64,000 bases of DNA from Gonatopus flavifemur (lineage: Eukaryota > Arthropoda > Insecta > Hymenoptera > Dryinidae). The notes beneath the pieces are model-generated. The model was not told the DNA's origin, made no database searches, and saw only the letters and a list, made by a program, of their open reading frames with translations. Where the stretch lies: assembly GCA_018340375.1 (NCBI GenBank), contig JAFFJZ010000003.1, positions 22,940,001-23,004,000 on the forward strand. Direction: 5' to 3'. The position numbers were made by a program, and so were the translations under genes. Positions 28,660-40,700 of the stretch are shown here, in pieces (position 1 is the stretch's first letter; every line of letters begins with the position of its first letter).

Positions 28660-29960
28660 TTCTTTGGTAAAAAAAATCTCTCTGAATCTCTATATTTCGG
28701 GACATTTTCCAGAGAGATTCAGAGTAATTTCAGAGTGATTTAGAGGAATTGAGAGACTTGTCAGATAGTGATACATCTTGAATATCTCCAATTTTCTGTG
28801 ATTCTCTCGGAATTTTTCTAATAGAGATTTAGAAATTTTCCGAAGTCTTTCTGAATTGATTTTAATTCATTCATTTATTTAGAATTCAAAGCTTTCTCTA
28901 AATTTGAGTGAATTTTTCTGAATTCCTCTGAATCCCACTGAAAAATACACCGCACAATTGTTCCTAATTCGCTCCTGTCGAAAATGCCAGACAGAAACAG
29001 GCTAAAATGACAAAATCTGTACAGAAACAGGTAGGAACAAGTCACCTGCACTGAGGAAAGTATACGGTAACGGTTACTAGAAATAATAGTAATTCGGTGA
29101 CAGATATTTCAGATTCGCGATAAGACCATCCGAGATCAGATTGAATGTGAGGAACTGTTTACATCACCATGGAAACGGTAGGTTAACATAAGAACGATCA
29201 CCAAACCGCGAGTCATCTCTCAACTCCTATTCTAAAGTCGTGATGAGAACTGGAGCGAATGGTAATCAATCCCATATATTTTTCTCCGTGTGTATCTGTA
29301 TCTCTCCTAAACTACCTGAAAGCCCCTGCACAGTAAAAAATTTATCGTCATTGTGTGAAATCTTTAACCCAAAATTTCATTGAATATATTCTCCCCTGAA
29401 TTCCTCTGAATTTCTCTGAATCTTTCTGAAAAGTTCAGTGCACGATTTTTTCTTATATTCACCTGTCTCTGAATGTCTCTGAAACTTGCTACCTTTGAAA
29501 TTTTCGACCAAAAATTCACCCCATATTTCTATCTGAATCTTCCTAAATTTCTCTGAATCCCTCTGAAAAATCCATCGCCCAATTTTCCATACTTTACCTT
29601 TCTCTGAATCTCTCCAAAACTCCCGGAATCCCTCTGAATCTTGGAACAAAACTTTTACTGAATTTACTTTTCTCTGAATTTTCCTGAACTCCTCCGAATC
29701 TCTCTGAATCCCTCTGAAAAGTTCAACGCACAATTTTCCCCAACTCACCTGTCTCCAAATCTCTATGAAATTCCCTAAATGCCTTTGAAATCTTGAACCA
29801 AAAATTTCATTCAATTTATTTTCTTCTTAATTTCCCTGAATCCTTCTAAAAAGTTCGACACATAATTTTTCCAAAACCAACAGTCTCTGAATTTCTTTGG
29901 ATTTCCCTGAATCACGATGAATTGCTCCGAATTCCTCTGAATCATCCTGAATCTGAATAG
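28660..29960. repeat. Second TTCAGAGA-array region
   Basis: Starts TTGGTAAAAAAAATCTCTCT, like the tip of element A, and consists largely of CCTCTGAATTTCTCTGAA units, mostly in one orientation after 29390. Interrupted by the element at 29049-29290. The minus-strand open frames here are repeat translation. Confidence 0.65.
29049..29290. mobile_element. Foldback element AA, GTAACGGTTAC body
   Basis: Termini CACTGAGGAAAGTAT and ATTTTTCTCCGTG with the non-palindromic duplication TG. Contains GGTAACGGTTAC and inverted CCAAACCGCG/GGTAATC blocks. Confidence 0.65.
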
Positions 29961-30312
29961 ATATTTCATATTTTCTGAGACAGGATAATGTTGACATTTT
30001 ATTGCAATTGTTAATTGATTCGATTTATAGATTTCGATCAAAAGCTAAATGCAAAAATGTACATCACAATTAGAAAACCAGGTTTCTATCTTGCATTACT
30101 TGTATGTGTTTGAAAAGTTCAATACTCATCTTTTATTGAGATGTTGATTGAAAATTATCTTTTAATATATCAAAATCAAAGTGAATCAAGTATCTTTCAG
30201 AGCAATATGTTTTGGATTTTTGATATACCAGTGATCCCAGCTTGTGAATAAGTAGATGAGTGAATAAACCAATAAATAAATGAATCAATAAATTAATATT
30301 TAAAAAATATAC

Positions 30313-30553
30313 CCCAATAAACATTTTTGGATCAGTCTAAAAGATATCTCAAAGAGGTCCAAAAGATTTCTTACGCAACAAATGTAGATAAGTTTAAGAC
30401 ATCTTGTAGAAAGATATCTTTGAGATATCTAAAAGACATTTTGAAGGAAGACATCTCAAACATATCTAAATTTGTTACGTAAGACATGTTTTAGATCTCT
30501 TTCAGATTTCTTTTAGAGTGTTCCAGAAGACTTCTATAAAAATGTTTATTGGG
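30313..30553. mobile_element. Foldback element BB, AAAGATATCT body
   Basis: 241 bp. Termini CCCAATAAACATTTT and AAAATGTTTATTGGG with the non-palindromic duplication AC. Same tips as 2754-3007. Confidence 0.85.
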
Positions 30554-31533
30554 ACGTAATAAAATAAACTTATATTACAAAAAATATTTTGTGAAAATAT
30601 TCTACTCGAGATAATGTTGATTGGAAATGTGAATGTTATGCTCCGTGAAATATATTTCCATTGACAAAAATACAAATATGCTAAAATATGCACTTTTTCA
30701 CAAAATATCCCAAAATATGCACGCATCTATAAAATATGCAAAAATATGCTCTAACAAATGTGGCTTAAACGGTTCATTTTGATCTGCAATGGATGAATAT
30801 CAAAGCTATTTGTCCTTCAGATGCAGAATAAAAAATATGCTGTTGCATGTTTTCGGTTGCCCTGGTAATCATATTCAAAACACAAAACTACGTTTTCATT
30901 CAAGACATGACGTGTTTGATTAGCAAACAAAAATGCTCCAAAGCTCTATGTAGAAACAATAACCTCAAATTACTATAACGTCAACGTCAAGGTGAAGAGC
31001 AGGAACAATGTATTCCAAATGTATATTGTGCCATTTTGAAGCAAAACTAAACGAGATTCTAATCAACCTTATGATTAAAAATCATTAATTTGATCCATTT
31101 CTTCAAGTTAAATGTGATGAACCACACCTCTTATCATCTATACTTTGAAAACAAACATATTGAAACGTCTGTGTCGCGAAATAAGATACAGATGTTTTCC
31201 AGTTAAAACAGTCAAGTGTTTGATTTGAATTATCAAACATATAGTGTCTTATTCAGCCCTCTCTAACTCCCCCACTCTTTGTGTTCCTTACTATCGCCAA
31301 ATGGAACTAATCCGCATATCACGCTGATGGTCTTGGTGGGCTGCATAAAATATACCTATTATTCAGTCGTCCAATCAAATTAAAAGGAATAGCCCATCAA
31401 CACAAGTGGCGCAATCTATCGGTTTAATGTTTTTGGACAAACTAAGAATAACAAGTCTTCTATAGTTTAGTCAGGGAGTCGGATAGGGCTGGTCTTATTT
31501 CAAGACATATCTTCGACGGCAATTTTTGCAGTG

Positions 31534-31744
31534 CAGTGGCGTAGCAAGGGGGAGGTGGCGGGGGCGGACCACCCCGGGTGCCAAATTCAAGGGGCTGCCA
31601 AACTTTGGTTCGCATTCAGATTTTACTGAATTAGAGCTTCTTCTACGTTTTTTTTTCTTCTACAAAAGAAGATGAAATTCCAGGCGAGGGGTTGTTCCGC
31701 TATCGCGTCCGCCCCGGGAACCATTTGGCCACGCTACGCCACTG
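31534..31744. mobile_element. hAT-like MITE, CAGTGGCGTAGC tips
   Basis: 211 bp, GC-rich, termini CAGTGGCGTAGC / GCTACGCCACTG. I could not find a clean 8-bp duplication, so ends are by TIR only. Confidence 0.65.
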
Positions 31745-31864
31745 GACATGCAAAGTGAAACAAACAGTCAAAAAATTTTGTCCATAACACTCGTGCGGAA
31801 AGTGCCACTTCTCACGCCTGTAGAGCAGGAGTAAAGAATGTTTTCTCTCTCCCTAGGGAGTGAA

Positions 31865-31972
31865 CCCTACAAACAATGAGTACTGGCGTTTCAATGGGCC
31901 GCTGATGGTCCGGCAATGCCGTTGAAGAGCCGTCACTGGCCCTTTGAAACGCCAGCAGTCGTGTTTGCTGGG
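31865..31972. mobile_element. Foldback element (108 bp), GGCCGCTGATGG hairpin family
   Basis: Termini CCCTACAAACA and TGTTTGCTGGG with the non-palindromic duplication AA. Arms ACTGGCGTTTCAATGGGCC and GGCCCTTTGAAACGCCAG. A decayed copy is at 54924-55043. Confidence 0.75.
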
Positions 31973-32118
31973 AAAGTGAGCAACCTTTGTTCCTCGATTC
32001 CAAGAAGGACAAAAGGATAGATAAATTGATAATATATTTGTCATACAGGGCCAAGCATCATGTAATACAAATTAGAGAGAGAATGTAGATGAATTTTATA
32101 TTTTGCTGTGAGAGTAAT

Positions 32119-32479
32119 CCCGGGGAAAAGAGATTAGATCTGATCAGATCTGATTTTTGGCCAGATCTGAACAGGTCCATTGAGATTTGAAAAACTGCAA
32201 TTTTAACTTTCATTTGTTAACATATATGTTCAAATTTGAATTCAAACATGGAAAAATATCACAAATCTTTCAGTACTTGAGCAAACAATTGTTCATAAAG
32301 ATTGAACATGATCTTCAATTCAGATCCAACGAGATCTACCCGGATCTAACCAAATCTGTCAAGATCTAGTCAGATCTATTGACATCTCGATAGATCAAAA
32401 TCTGATCTTGTGAGCCAAACTTCAAATCTACTCAGATCTGATGAGATCTAGATAAATAGATGTCATTTTTTTCCTCGGG
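32119..32479. mobile_element. Foldback element CC, AGATCT-array body
   Basis: 361 bp. Termini CCCGGGGAAAAGAGATTAG and TCATTTTTTTCCTCGGG flanked by AT. Tandem CAGATCTG units in both arms, as in 16323-16670. Confidence 0.8.
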
Positions 32480-33078
32480 ATCATTCCATCGAGTCCATGA
32501 ACGGTCTGTGCGCACTTTTATGTTTCTTGCGTAGTCTCACGGGAATTGCATGAACTTTCCGCGCGAATGATATGAAAAATAGTACACGTATCTCGGAAGG
32601 TAAGTACATCATTAAGGGAGATCGAGGATAGGCAACAAAAGTGATTGCAATAGCACCTAAAATCTAGTTGTTACAGCAACATTTTTGACTAAAGGTCAAA
32701 ATCTCGTCGGCAGTGCAAATGCTTCGTTGATTTTGACTGCGAGTCTACTTACCCCTTCTTAATAAAGTCTTATCTCTTCAGAATGAATACCACTACAGAA
32801 CTCAACCGCTGTGGGAATAATTCTCTGAAAAACTCTTTAAAAGTGTCCAGAACCCGAGTGAAAATTTTCATTTTGGGTTCGCGAAACGGGACTGGTACAG
32901 GAGTGTTGCGTTTTTTAATCAAAATTTTTACTCGGGAACTCTGAATAAGACTTGCTGAAAGTCTTAATATCCCTGATTATGTCAAGAAAAGCGTTCATAA
33001 GTCTTGGTAACTCTGAAAACCCTTGAAAAGTCTTATTTTCCCTGAAATTTCAGGCTTTCTGCAAGAGTTATTATATAA

Positions 33079-33245
33079 CCCAGATAACATGTAAGCTTAT
33101 CATGAGCTTGTCAGACTTGTCATTTGATTGTTTTAGACTTGTTATTCACAGCCTAGTCAGTGTAAGGTTGCTACAACTCTGCTGCAATGGTTTTGTAAGC
33201 TTGTGCCCTTGTCGTGTGTCAACTAGAAGGCTTATATCAATATAA
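33079..33245 (+). mobile_element. ACAAGCTTGTCA-family element, second copy
   Basis: Starts CCCAGATAACATGTAAGC after AA and aligns along its length with the minus strand of 9430-9630. The right end is not recognisable. Confidence 0.55.
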
Positions 33246-33248
33246 GAC

Positions 33249-33710
33249 TTCTGTGAGTAATTGAACGTGATAGAAGACTCTGGGGCCGCCATTTGTTTGT
33301 GGGCTGAATGATTAATTTTGGTGGTAAATTTGAATGCTATCGAAGTATTTTGTGCAGTATATCAATATTAATCCAATCCTGATACCCAATATTGTGTAGC
33401 ATGATGGGAAATTCGGAAAAATTATGACTGATTACAGTTTGAATGGTTTGGAACGTTTCTATAATTGAAAATATACATTTTTTTGTGAAATTCACAAAAA
33501 CTCAACAATAAGCAGAATCTCATGCTTGTTTGCATTATGAACTAAACTTAAGATGACATGGGAAAGGATAATGAAAAATTTTTCAATTACGTGAAAATAT
33601 AATGTAGATTTTGTTGGAAATACGTTGATACGGTTCAAATTTACCGCTAAAAAATGACCATTCATCCCACAACAAAATGGCGGCTCAAGTCTTCAATTCG
33701 TCACAAGAAA
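33249..33710. repeat. Inverted repeat, probable MITE
   Basis: Arms around GGGGCCGCCATTTG / CAAAATGGCGGCTC plus GTGGGCTGAATG / CATTCATCCCAC; no target duplication identified. Confidence 0.55.
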
Positions 33711-33980
33711 TTTTCAGTATCCGCTATACAGTGTATAATAGAGATCAGTGATGTCACTCCAATACAAAACCTATCTCGAAAAGAGGCCATTTATTGTCGT
33801 TGACCCTAGACCCGAACCAGGTGGCGCTTCATGTTCAGTGGGTACGGAGCGAAATAAACATAGATGCGAACTTGACCTTTGAAGTGAAGATTATAGTAGC
33901 TTCGAGAATATTATACGTGTTAAACAGAATAGGAAGAATAATTTGAACAATTTATTGGAACAATATCACCACTGTTTTAA

Positions 33981-34088
33981 CCCAAGTAACACAAGAAGTT
34001 CTAAGAATGGGCTCGAACATTCTAAGAATGGTCCAGCACCTTCTTAGACTGTTCGAGCACATTCTTAGAACTTCTTGTGTTACTTGGG
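33981..34088. mobile_element. Foldback element EE (108 bp)
   Basis: Termini CCCAAGTAACACAAGAAG and complement, perfect for about 30 bp, with the non-palindromic duplication AA. Body motif TTCTAAGAATG. Confidence 0.85.
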
Positions 34089-34143
34089 AAAATATTGATC
34101 CAAATAAAAGACAATAAAAGTCCTACTTTAGAGTGGCAGTGGC

Positions 34144-34458
34144 AGAGAGAAGATGAGAGCGCTCACGGTCGGGGTTCCATTGCTAGTAAGTGGATCACGT
34201 GAAACAGACCCACCGACTCCCTCTCTCATATTTTCCTCTTCGAATTCGTGATAATAAAGAATCATATCCATTCAGAATTGATACGTGATTAAATTTTGAT
34301 TAAGCACGTATTGAAAAGTATTCAAAAGAAATACGGAATTTTTGGTGATTAAAAAATAAAATCGCTGTAGGTCTACTTTCATGATCCAACCGCCAGGAGG
34401 CCAGTGGAACTCTTACTAGCGGCGCATAGGTGCCCGTGAGCGCTCTCATCTTCTCTCT
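34144..34458. mobile_element. Mutator-like MITE with 9-bp duplication
   Basis: 315 bp, TIRs AGAGAGAAGATGAGAGCGCT and complement, flanked by the exact 9-bp repeat GGCAGTGGC (34135-34143 and 34459-34467). The 9-bp length fits Mutator-like elements. Relative of 10907-11559. Confidence 0.85.
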
Positions 34459-34724
34459 GGCAGTGGCATAGGGCTGGCCTCGAATCTGGCAGCGCTGATG
34501 GTCACAAGACCAGATGGAACCACACTCGATCAAATACAGATCTTAAATTTTCTAATCCGTTCTTACTTGCAGAGACTTATGCTTGTGCCGTCCTTACGTC
34601 ATCTAGCTTGCCACCCCTTGTAAAGATAGCAAAAATTAAGAGAAATTTGAATTACCTAAATTAGTCGAACAGTAAATCAAGAAATATGATTTTCCAAAAA
34701 ATGTTGTTTCACTACCCGAAGGGA

Positions 34725-35217
34725 ACATGAAGCTCCGACGAACGTTCAGAATAGATCATGATAGATCAGACTGAAGCTCCGTTGGAGCTCAATTTTAGAT
34801 TCGGAAACGTTCGACGAAGGTCCGATGAACGTTGAAATGTCCGCTTGAAAATAGCTTGAATGAAGGTTCATAGAACGTTTATTAAAGATTCTACGAAGAT
34901 TCATTCAACCTTCAGTTTTTTATGTTTCAGACGGAATTACAATTATAGTTAGAAATGCCCCAATCTTTCATTTTTTCGTGGAAAAATATACTTTGAAAAA
35001 AACTTTGATCGAAAAATTGCAACTCGAACGAACCTTTAGCAAACGTTCGATGAACGTTTTATAAACGTTCATTCAAACTATTTTCAAGTGGACATTTCAA
35101 CGTTCATCGGACCTTCGTCGAACGTTTACGAATCTAAACTTGAGCTCCAACAGAGCTTCAGTCTGATCTATCATGATCTATTCTGAACATTTGTCGGAGC
35201 TTCATGTTCCCTTCGGG
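34725..35217. mobile_element. Foldback element GG, CGAACGTTCG-type body
   Basis: 493 bp. Termini CCCGAAGGGAACATGAAGCT and complement flanked by TA. Arms repeat GAACGTTCG and TGATCATGATAG units. Same family as 14192-14694. Confidence 0.85.
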
Positions 35218-37603
35218 TACTTAGAATTTATTATTCTCCTGAAAATTATTTTTAAATTATTAAAATTGTAAAAAAACTTTTCCTTGACACGATTGCCGCC
35301 CCTACGCCATGGCGTTGTTGGCGTAGGCCATAGTCCGCTCCTGCTTACCTGACTGTTTCAACAGGGATTCTTGACGCTCCAAGAATGCGAATAAGAGAAA
35401 AAGCATCGAATTTTTCATCGTCGAGTACGATCACCTTCCCTTAAAAGAATACGATGTGGACATCCCCTGCCATTGGGAGAATATTCACTTCTCCAATTCG
35501 AGAATATGATTCTGACATCAATACAATAATTATACAACATTTTTACAATAGTACTCAATAGTAGTAGATTAGGGGTATTTCAAAAACTCACATTCAAGTT
35601 CATACAGATCTTTATTTGAAGGACGTCCATCAAATTTGTACATAACTTTCATATAATTCCAGAATTTACATTCAAATTACAAGTGAAGTTTCGTACACTT
35701 CAATCGTAATACTTCTCTGCTTTTCTTGATAATATTTGAAAGTTCAACATATTAATATCGATACATTTACATTTATCATATTAACAATTTTGAAATATCG
35801 AATCTCAATGAAAATGAGAAAAATAAACTCATGCTATAATTGGCATTCGTTGATATATATATATATATATATTTTAATATATCATTTTTTTCATTATTAT
35901 TGATATTCTAAATCATTTTATTCGATCGCAGTGAACATTGAACAATACAGCTATAAAATTCTATATTTTTTGAACAAAATATTCTTCATATATATATTAT
36001 ACATATCATATGTATATGTATAGATGTATATAGATTTTAAGACACATTGTTCAACAGTTATATATTCTATCAATCCCATTAGGACGCAAACGTTTGCAAA
36101 ATTAAAAAGCCCTTGTGAACAAAGTAAGTATAGCATTAATCATTCCTGAATTCGAAGGTGGTACAGAATCAATTTTCATACTTGAGATGTATGGGATTTG
36201 ATTATGAACTATACATTTTAATAAAGGATCAATCAATCTCATACTCGATACTTTTATCAGGGACAGTTTTATAAGAGGAAGTTCAATAGTAAAGTGCATT
36301 ATGAATGAACCAAACACAAAATACGTCTTTAAGATTTTTATCGTAAGCTGAATACTTTGAGAATAAATTTGAATGGTGACAAAAATGTGATATGATATAT
36401 CAAACGTGAGAATTAAGAAAAATCGTAACAATGAACTGTGGAACCGATAACATTTGTTGCAGATTATGCAATCATTCAAGAACCTTCGAATTTCTCTCGT
36501 ATAAGTTCAACGTATGTTCTTTAAAATTCTATTCAAGACAGGTGATAATAATTTCATTCTATAAAGATCTACACAGAGAGAAGTAAAAATTGATTTTCCT
36601 CCAAAAACATATTTTCTATTGGCAAAAGGCTGTTGAATTGGATTAATTTTTTCCTCTGTACGCTTTTTGCAATATTATAATCGTCTGTAACGTAAATTTT
36701 CCATATATATAATAATCCTTTGATTCTTTGTTAGAAATATGATATGTTGCATTTATATGACTATAAGCAAAACATAACGACCATATATATTTTAAAACTA
36801 CGAGTAGGTGCATAAAATTCAATTCAACCTCAATTCTAGCGGATATTTTTTTCGTGTTTTGTGTGAGAAATTGCAACGTATCATAGACAAATTCTTCAAC
36901 ATAACATAAAAGTTCGTTAAATAATAACAATAGTCTTCAATTTTTCTCATTAAGCTTTTAAAATTCAATGACGAATGTATTCTTAAATTACATGTAATAT
37001 CAATTTGATTTCTACAACGATGCGGTACAATGCGCGGTGATTCTTATCAATTTAACCGATACAGCACAACCCCCGGTATGTTGCTATAAGTCAGCGAACA
37101 TTTCTTCGTTGATCCACCTCACTTCACATCCGAATCTTCCACTCTTCCATTTCATCTCTACAGAAATGCAACGAAGACATCAGGGGTGTGCTGTAAGGGG
37201 AGAGAGAATCTCATCCAGTTATCCTACCTTTGAAGAAAATATTTATTCCATTTATTCGTTTTTTTCACATTCCGAGGTGGGAATTTTCCTCTACTACATC
37301 AATGTTAATGGGAATAGAAAACAAAGATATTTCTATGTCGTGTTCATATTTATGTTTATATGTATATTTATAGTTTTATAGGCAGGAAAGTTAATCTTTG
37401 ATGTAGTATAGTGAAATTGATTATTATTATTATCAATTTTAGACTCCGTTATTCCAAACATTCAGCCGACCGTAATTGAGATGATTCAAATCAAGAATCT
37501 TTTCGTCACAGCTGATATTTCATTGTAACAGAATGAATCACGTTTTTCAAGAATTTGTTTTTGATACTTGTGGTAGTGATCGTTACTTTCGATGTTGAAC
37601 AAA
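35218..37603. other. AT-rich stretch downstream of calexcitin
   Basis: No convincing gene. A (TA)n run is near 35850-35876. Minus-strand open frames at 36102-36930 are low-complexity and resemble no family I know. The right part is probably calexcitin 3' UTR. Confidence 0.5.
37242..37256 (-). terminator. Candidate calexcitin poly(A) signals
   Basis: Two AATAAA hexamers on the minus strand (plus-strand TTTATT at 37242-37247 and 37251-37256), about 350 nt past the stop codon. Confidence 0.4.
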
Positions 37604-37711
37604 CTAGAATGAAGTTTTGCCGAATATAAAGTTTCCAGGGGTGTTTGGATCATCTGATGAGAAATATTGTTCCCATAGAGCGATGAATTTTTCACGAGTC
37701 ACTTCGGTTCC
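37604..37711 (-). CDS. Calexcitin last exon
   Basis: 36 codons including TAG at 37604-37606; acceptor TTTTATAG|GGAACC. Encodes [16 protein letters not shown] and the FIFGKTSF terminus. Confidence 0.93.
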   Translation of the reverse strand, partial: GTEVTREKFIALWEQYFSSDDPNTPGNFIFGKTSF

Positions 37712-40700
37712 CTATAAAATAAATCGATTAATTTTTGCATCATTTATTTGGTTCAGTGTGAATGTACGTGATATCTGTGTCAATGATGGGTAATGATCTA
37801 CAAAATCTCTAGAATTATCTTTCGAATGTCCTTTGACACATCATATTTTGTGCCCCAGTTGGAAGTTCCTGGGCGGGACATGGTTCATTAGCATGGAAAT
37901 CAGGACAAAATTTGATTTGGTTGCATGGGAATCAGGTCAGATACTGACCTGAAGGGATGGCATGAGATTCCACACGGAGAAAAGTAAACAGTAACGGTTG
38001 AAAAACAAATACAAGTGATCATGCAAAATCTCACCGATTGAGAAGTATTTATACAAAATGACGCTGTGTTGATTCTTTTCATCACGAAGGCACATGCTTT
38101 ATCGTGCTAAATCGGGCCCAAACGCATGCGCGTACGCCTGATTACGCGTGATCATGCCTGAAAACTGGAAACTAAAAAATGAAAGGCTCCTGTATAAGTA
38201 TAATAAGTAAGAATGATTGACAATACATTAGTATTTTATCAAAATAGAAAAAGGATGATGAAAGGAACTCTTCTTTTTGTCAAGTGATACAACTTATTAA
38301 AACTGTATGAATTCCTCATGCATAATGGAGCGAAATCAAGCGTGACTGAGCGTGGTTGAGCATGATCAATCCTCATCACGTGGGTACAAAATTGAGGCCT
38401 GATCACGGCTAATCACGCCTGATGAATAAAGCCTGATCAGGCGTAAACAGGCGTGGGCCATTTTTTCACGAGAGGACTGGAATCACTTGCACCGGCAGAA
38501 AATTTTCTTTTTATACATGCGAAGAGTCGGTGGATAAGATCTCAAGATCCAAATGGTTAGCGGTGGTTGCCTGATTTCAGTGGTGGTTGAAACAGATGCA
38601 CGAGACGAATGGTCACGCACATAATCGATTATTCGATCCGCTCATTTAATTATTAAAAACCTTACATCCCTTCATTACGCATCCCATCTTCAAATTTAAT
38701 GTATATTCTTCCATAGTATTTACTCACCACACCCAATTTTGAAAAAGCATCTCTGGATTCAGCTTCTGGAACTCCATGACAACTGCAAACATTACTGAAT
38801 TCATCTACGTCAATCGACCCGTCACCTGTTGACAAATGGTATAGGTGAATTTCAGTGCGGCATGAGCAAAAATAAATGCGGAAATCATCTAATCGATAAA
38901 ATTGTTTCCTCTTCAGAGGGAAGTTTCATGATCGTTTTCGGGGGCCGAAAGTTTTTTGGTCTCCAAAATGTTGCTGACGTTTGAATCGTTTATTGAAACG
39001 AATGAGCGATTGAAAAACCAAATGCTAAGTTTATTAGATTTTGTGAATTTAAATTTTCGATTTGAACTTCAAAAACATGTCTCCAAACTCAAAAATTTTT
39101 GGTTTCGTGTCTGTCTGTGTATATCTTGGGTGTGTGTGTGATATTTTTCGTTCCCATTATTCGGTCGTCATGAAATTTTTACCACGGTAATGTGTAGTCT
39201 TGATAATGATCCCATACACGTTTCAACCTAATCCTCACAAAAAAACGGGAGACAGAAAGAAAACATGTTATCAAAAATCGTGATTCTGAGACAAGGGCAT
39301 GTTTTCGCTTCCTGTTATCCGATTGAAATGAAATTCATACCACGGTTCAGTTATGATCCCATAGTAGTCCCACATGAGTTTTATCACAATCGGTTGAGAA
39401 ATGTCGAAAAAGAGTCTTCAGCGATCTGCATTCTTTGACGACATTTTCAAAAGTTTCATCAAAAAACCCAATCAGAAAAGTCCGAATTATGCCAATGTTG
39501 ATAACAGGTGCAGTACAGTGCCAGTATTGGGTCCCCAACATTTGGCCAACACATATATTTGGGAATTAGTACCGACTCCATAAAAATCCAGTATTATGCC
39601 TGTACTTTTGAACCAGTACTGAGAGGTTAATGTAGACCGGGTTCTGATCCAGTACAGGCATTGCACTGATTGCGAATAATTTTATTAGTACTAATCTCCA
39701 ATACGGAAAAGCGTTATCTTCCCAGACGAATTCCAGTACCTTACCAGTCTTGGCCAGTTTCTGGTGCAGTGCTGCGTCTGTTGTAAATTTTTGGTTGGGA
39801 ATTGGTTGATTAGGAACGAGGGAGTTGTTTGCCAATCGGTGGCAGAGTTTTTTCCACCCATTTTATACCCTGCATGGAATCAAATGCAAATTTATTCCCA
39901 CTATACCCGAGTTTCCCCTGTAAGTATTCACTCAGAGTATAAATTAAATGGAGGAAGATGAACTTTTCAATCTTGAAATGTATCCAATATCGTCTACACT
40001 TATTATCGGAAATGCCAGTATTGTTGATAGAGTGACTTCAAGAATGAGTACTAATTGAGGGACAAAACTGGCATCTTCGATAATAAATGCGAATAATACT
40101 TGATTCATTTCAAGACTGAAAAGGCAATTTCTTTTCATTCCATCTATGCTCCAAGTGAAGAGTTGAAGTGATTGACTACAGTACAGTACTCTCTGAATTT
40201 TTTGGAGTGAAAATCCACTCCTAAAGAGTAAAAATACTGCAAGTCCGATAAGAGTGAGGAGCCACTTCATGAGAGTGAATATTCACTCTATTGGAGTGAG
40301 CATTTCACTTCTATAAAAGGATGGAATTCAAAGCGAGATGGAATGGATGAGTGGAGGATGGAATTTTATCAGCGAGTAAAAATTTCACTCTGAGAGAGCG
40401 AGATTCCAGTCTTATGAAGTGGAAATTCGCTCTTTCAGAGTGCAATCTCACTCTTGTTGGACTCGCAGTATTTTCATGCTTTGAGAGTGAATGTTTCACT
40501 CCAAGAAATTTAGAAAGTATTTATTATAGCAACTTCCTCGTCAGTTACTCGTTAATGCCCACTTAGTTTTCCTGATTAGTCCCTCGTTAGTGCGAGCGTT
40601 ACATCCCTCACCAGTTACTTGTAAGTGTTCCCGATGAATGCCTCACCAGTAAAAAGCATGAACTGATAAGTGTCTCAGGGTTTACTAGTAAGAATTTCTA

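Larger units (their letters stand above)
27440..30865. mobile_element. AAAATATGC-family element split by nested insertions
   Basis: Termini CCAGGGCAACC and GGTTGCCCTGG flanked by a 6-bp direct repeat TAATCA. Both ends (27440-27600 and 30640-30865) are arrays of AAAATATGC units in opposite orientation. At least four other elements have inserted in the middle, stretching it to 3.4 kb. Confidence 0.65.

Noticed and set aside
29377..30041. Open frames rich in RDSEKFRKIQ-type repeats
   Set aside because: These are translations of the TTCAGAGA array, not a coiled-coil protein.
36102..36930. Two minus-strand open frames of 125 and 95 codons
   Set aside because: AT-rich hydrophobic translations with no motif; more likely calexcitin 3' UTR or intergenic DNA.
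38105..38470. GCGTGATCACGC array as a further 2-bp-duplication element
   Set aside because: The body fits the pattern, but flanks around the GGGCCCAAACG and CGTGGGCC ends do not form a direct repeat, so boundaries are uncertain.
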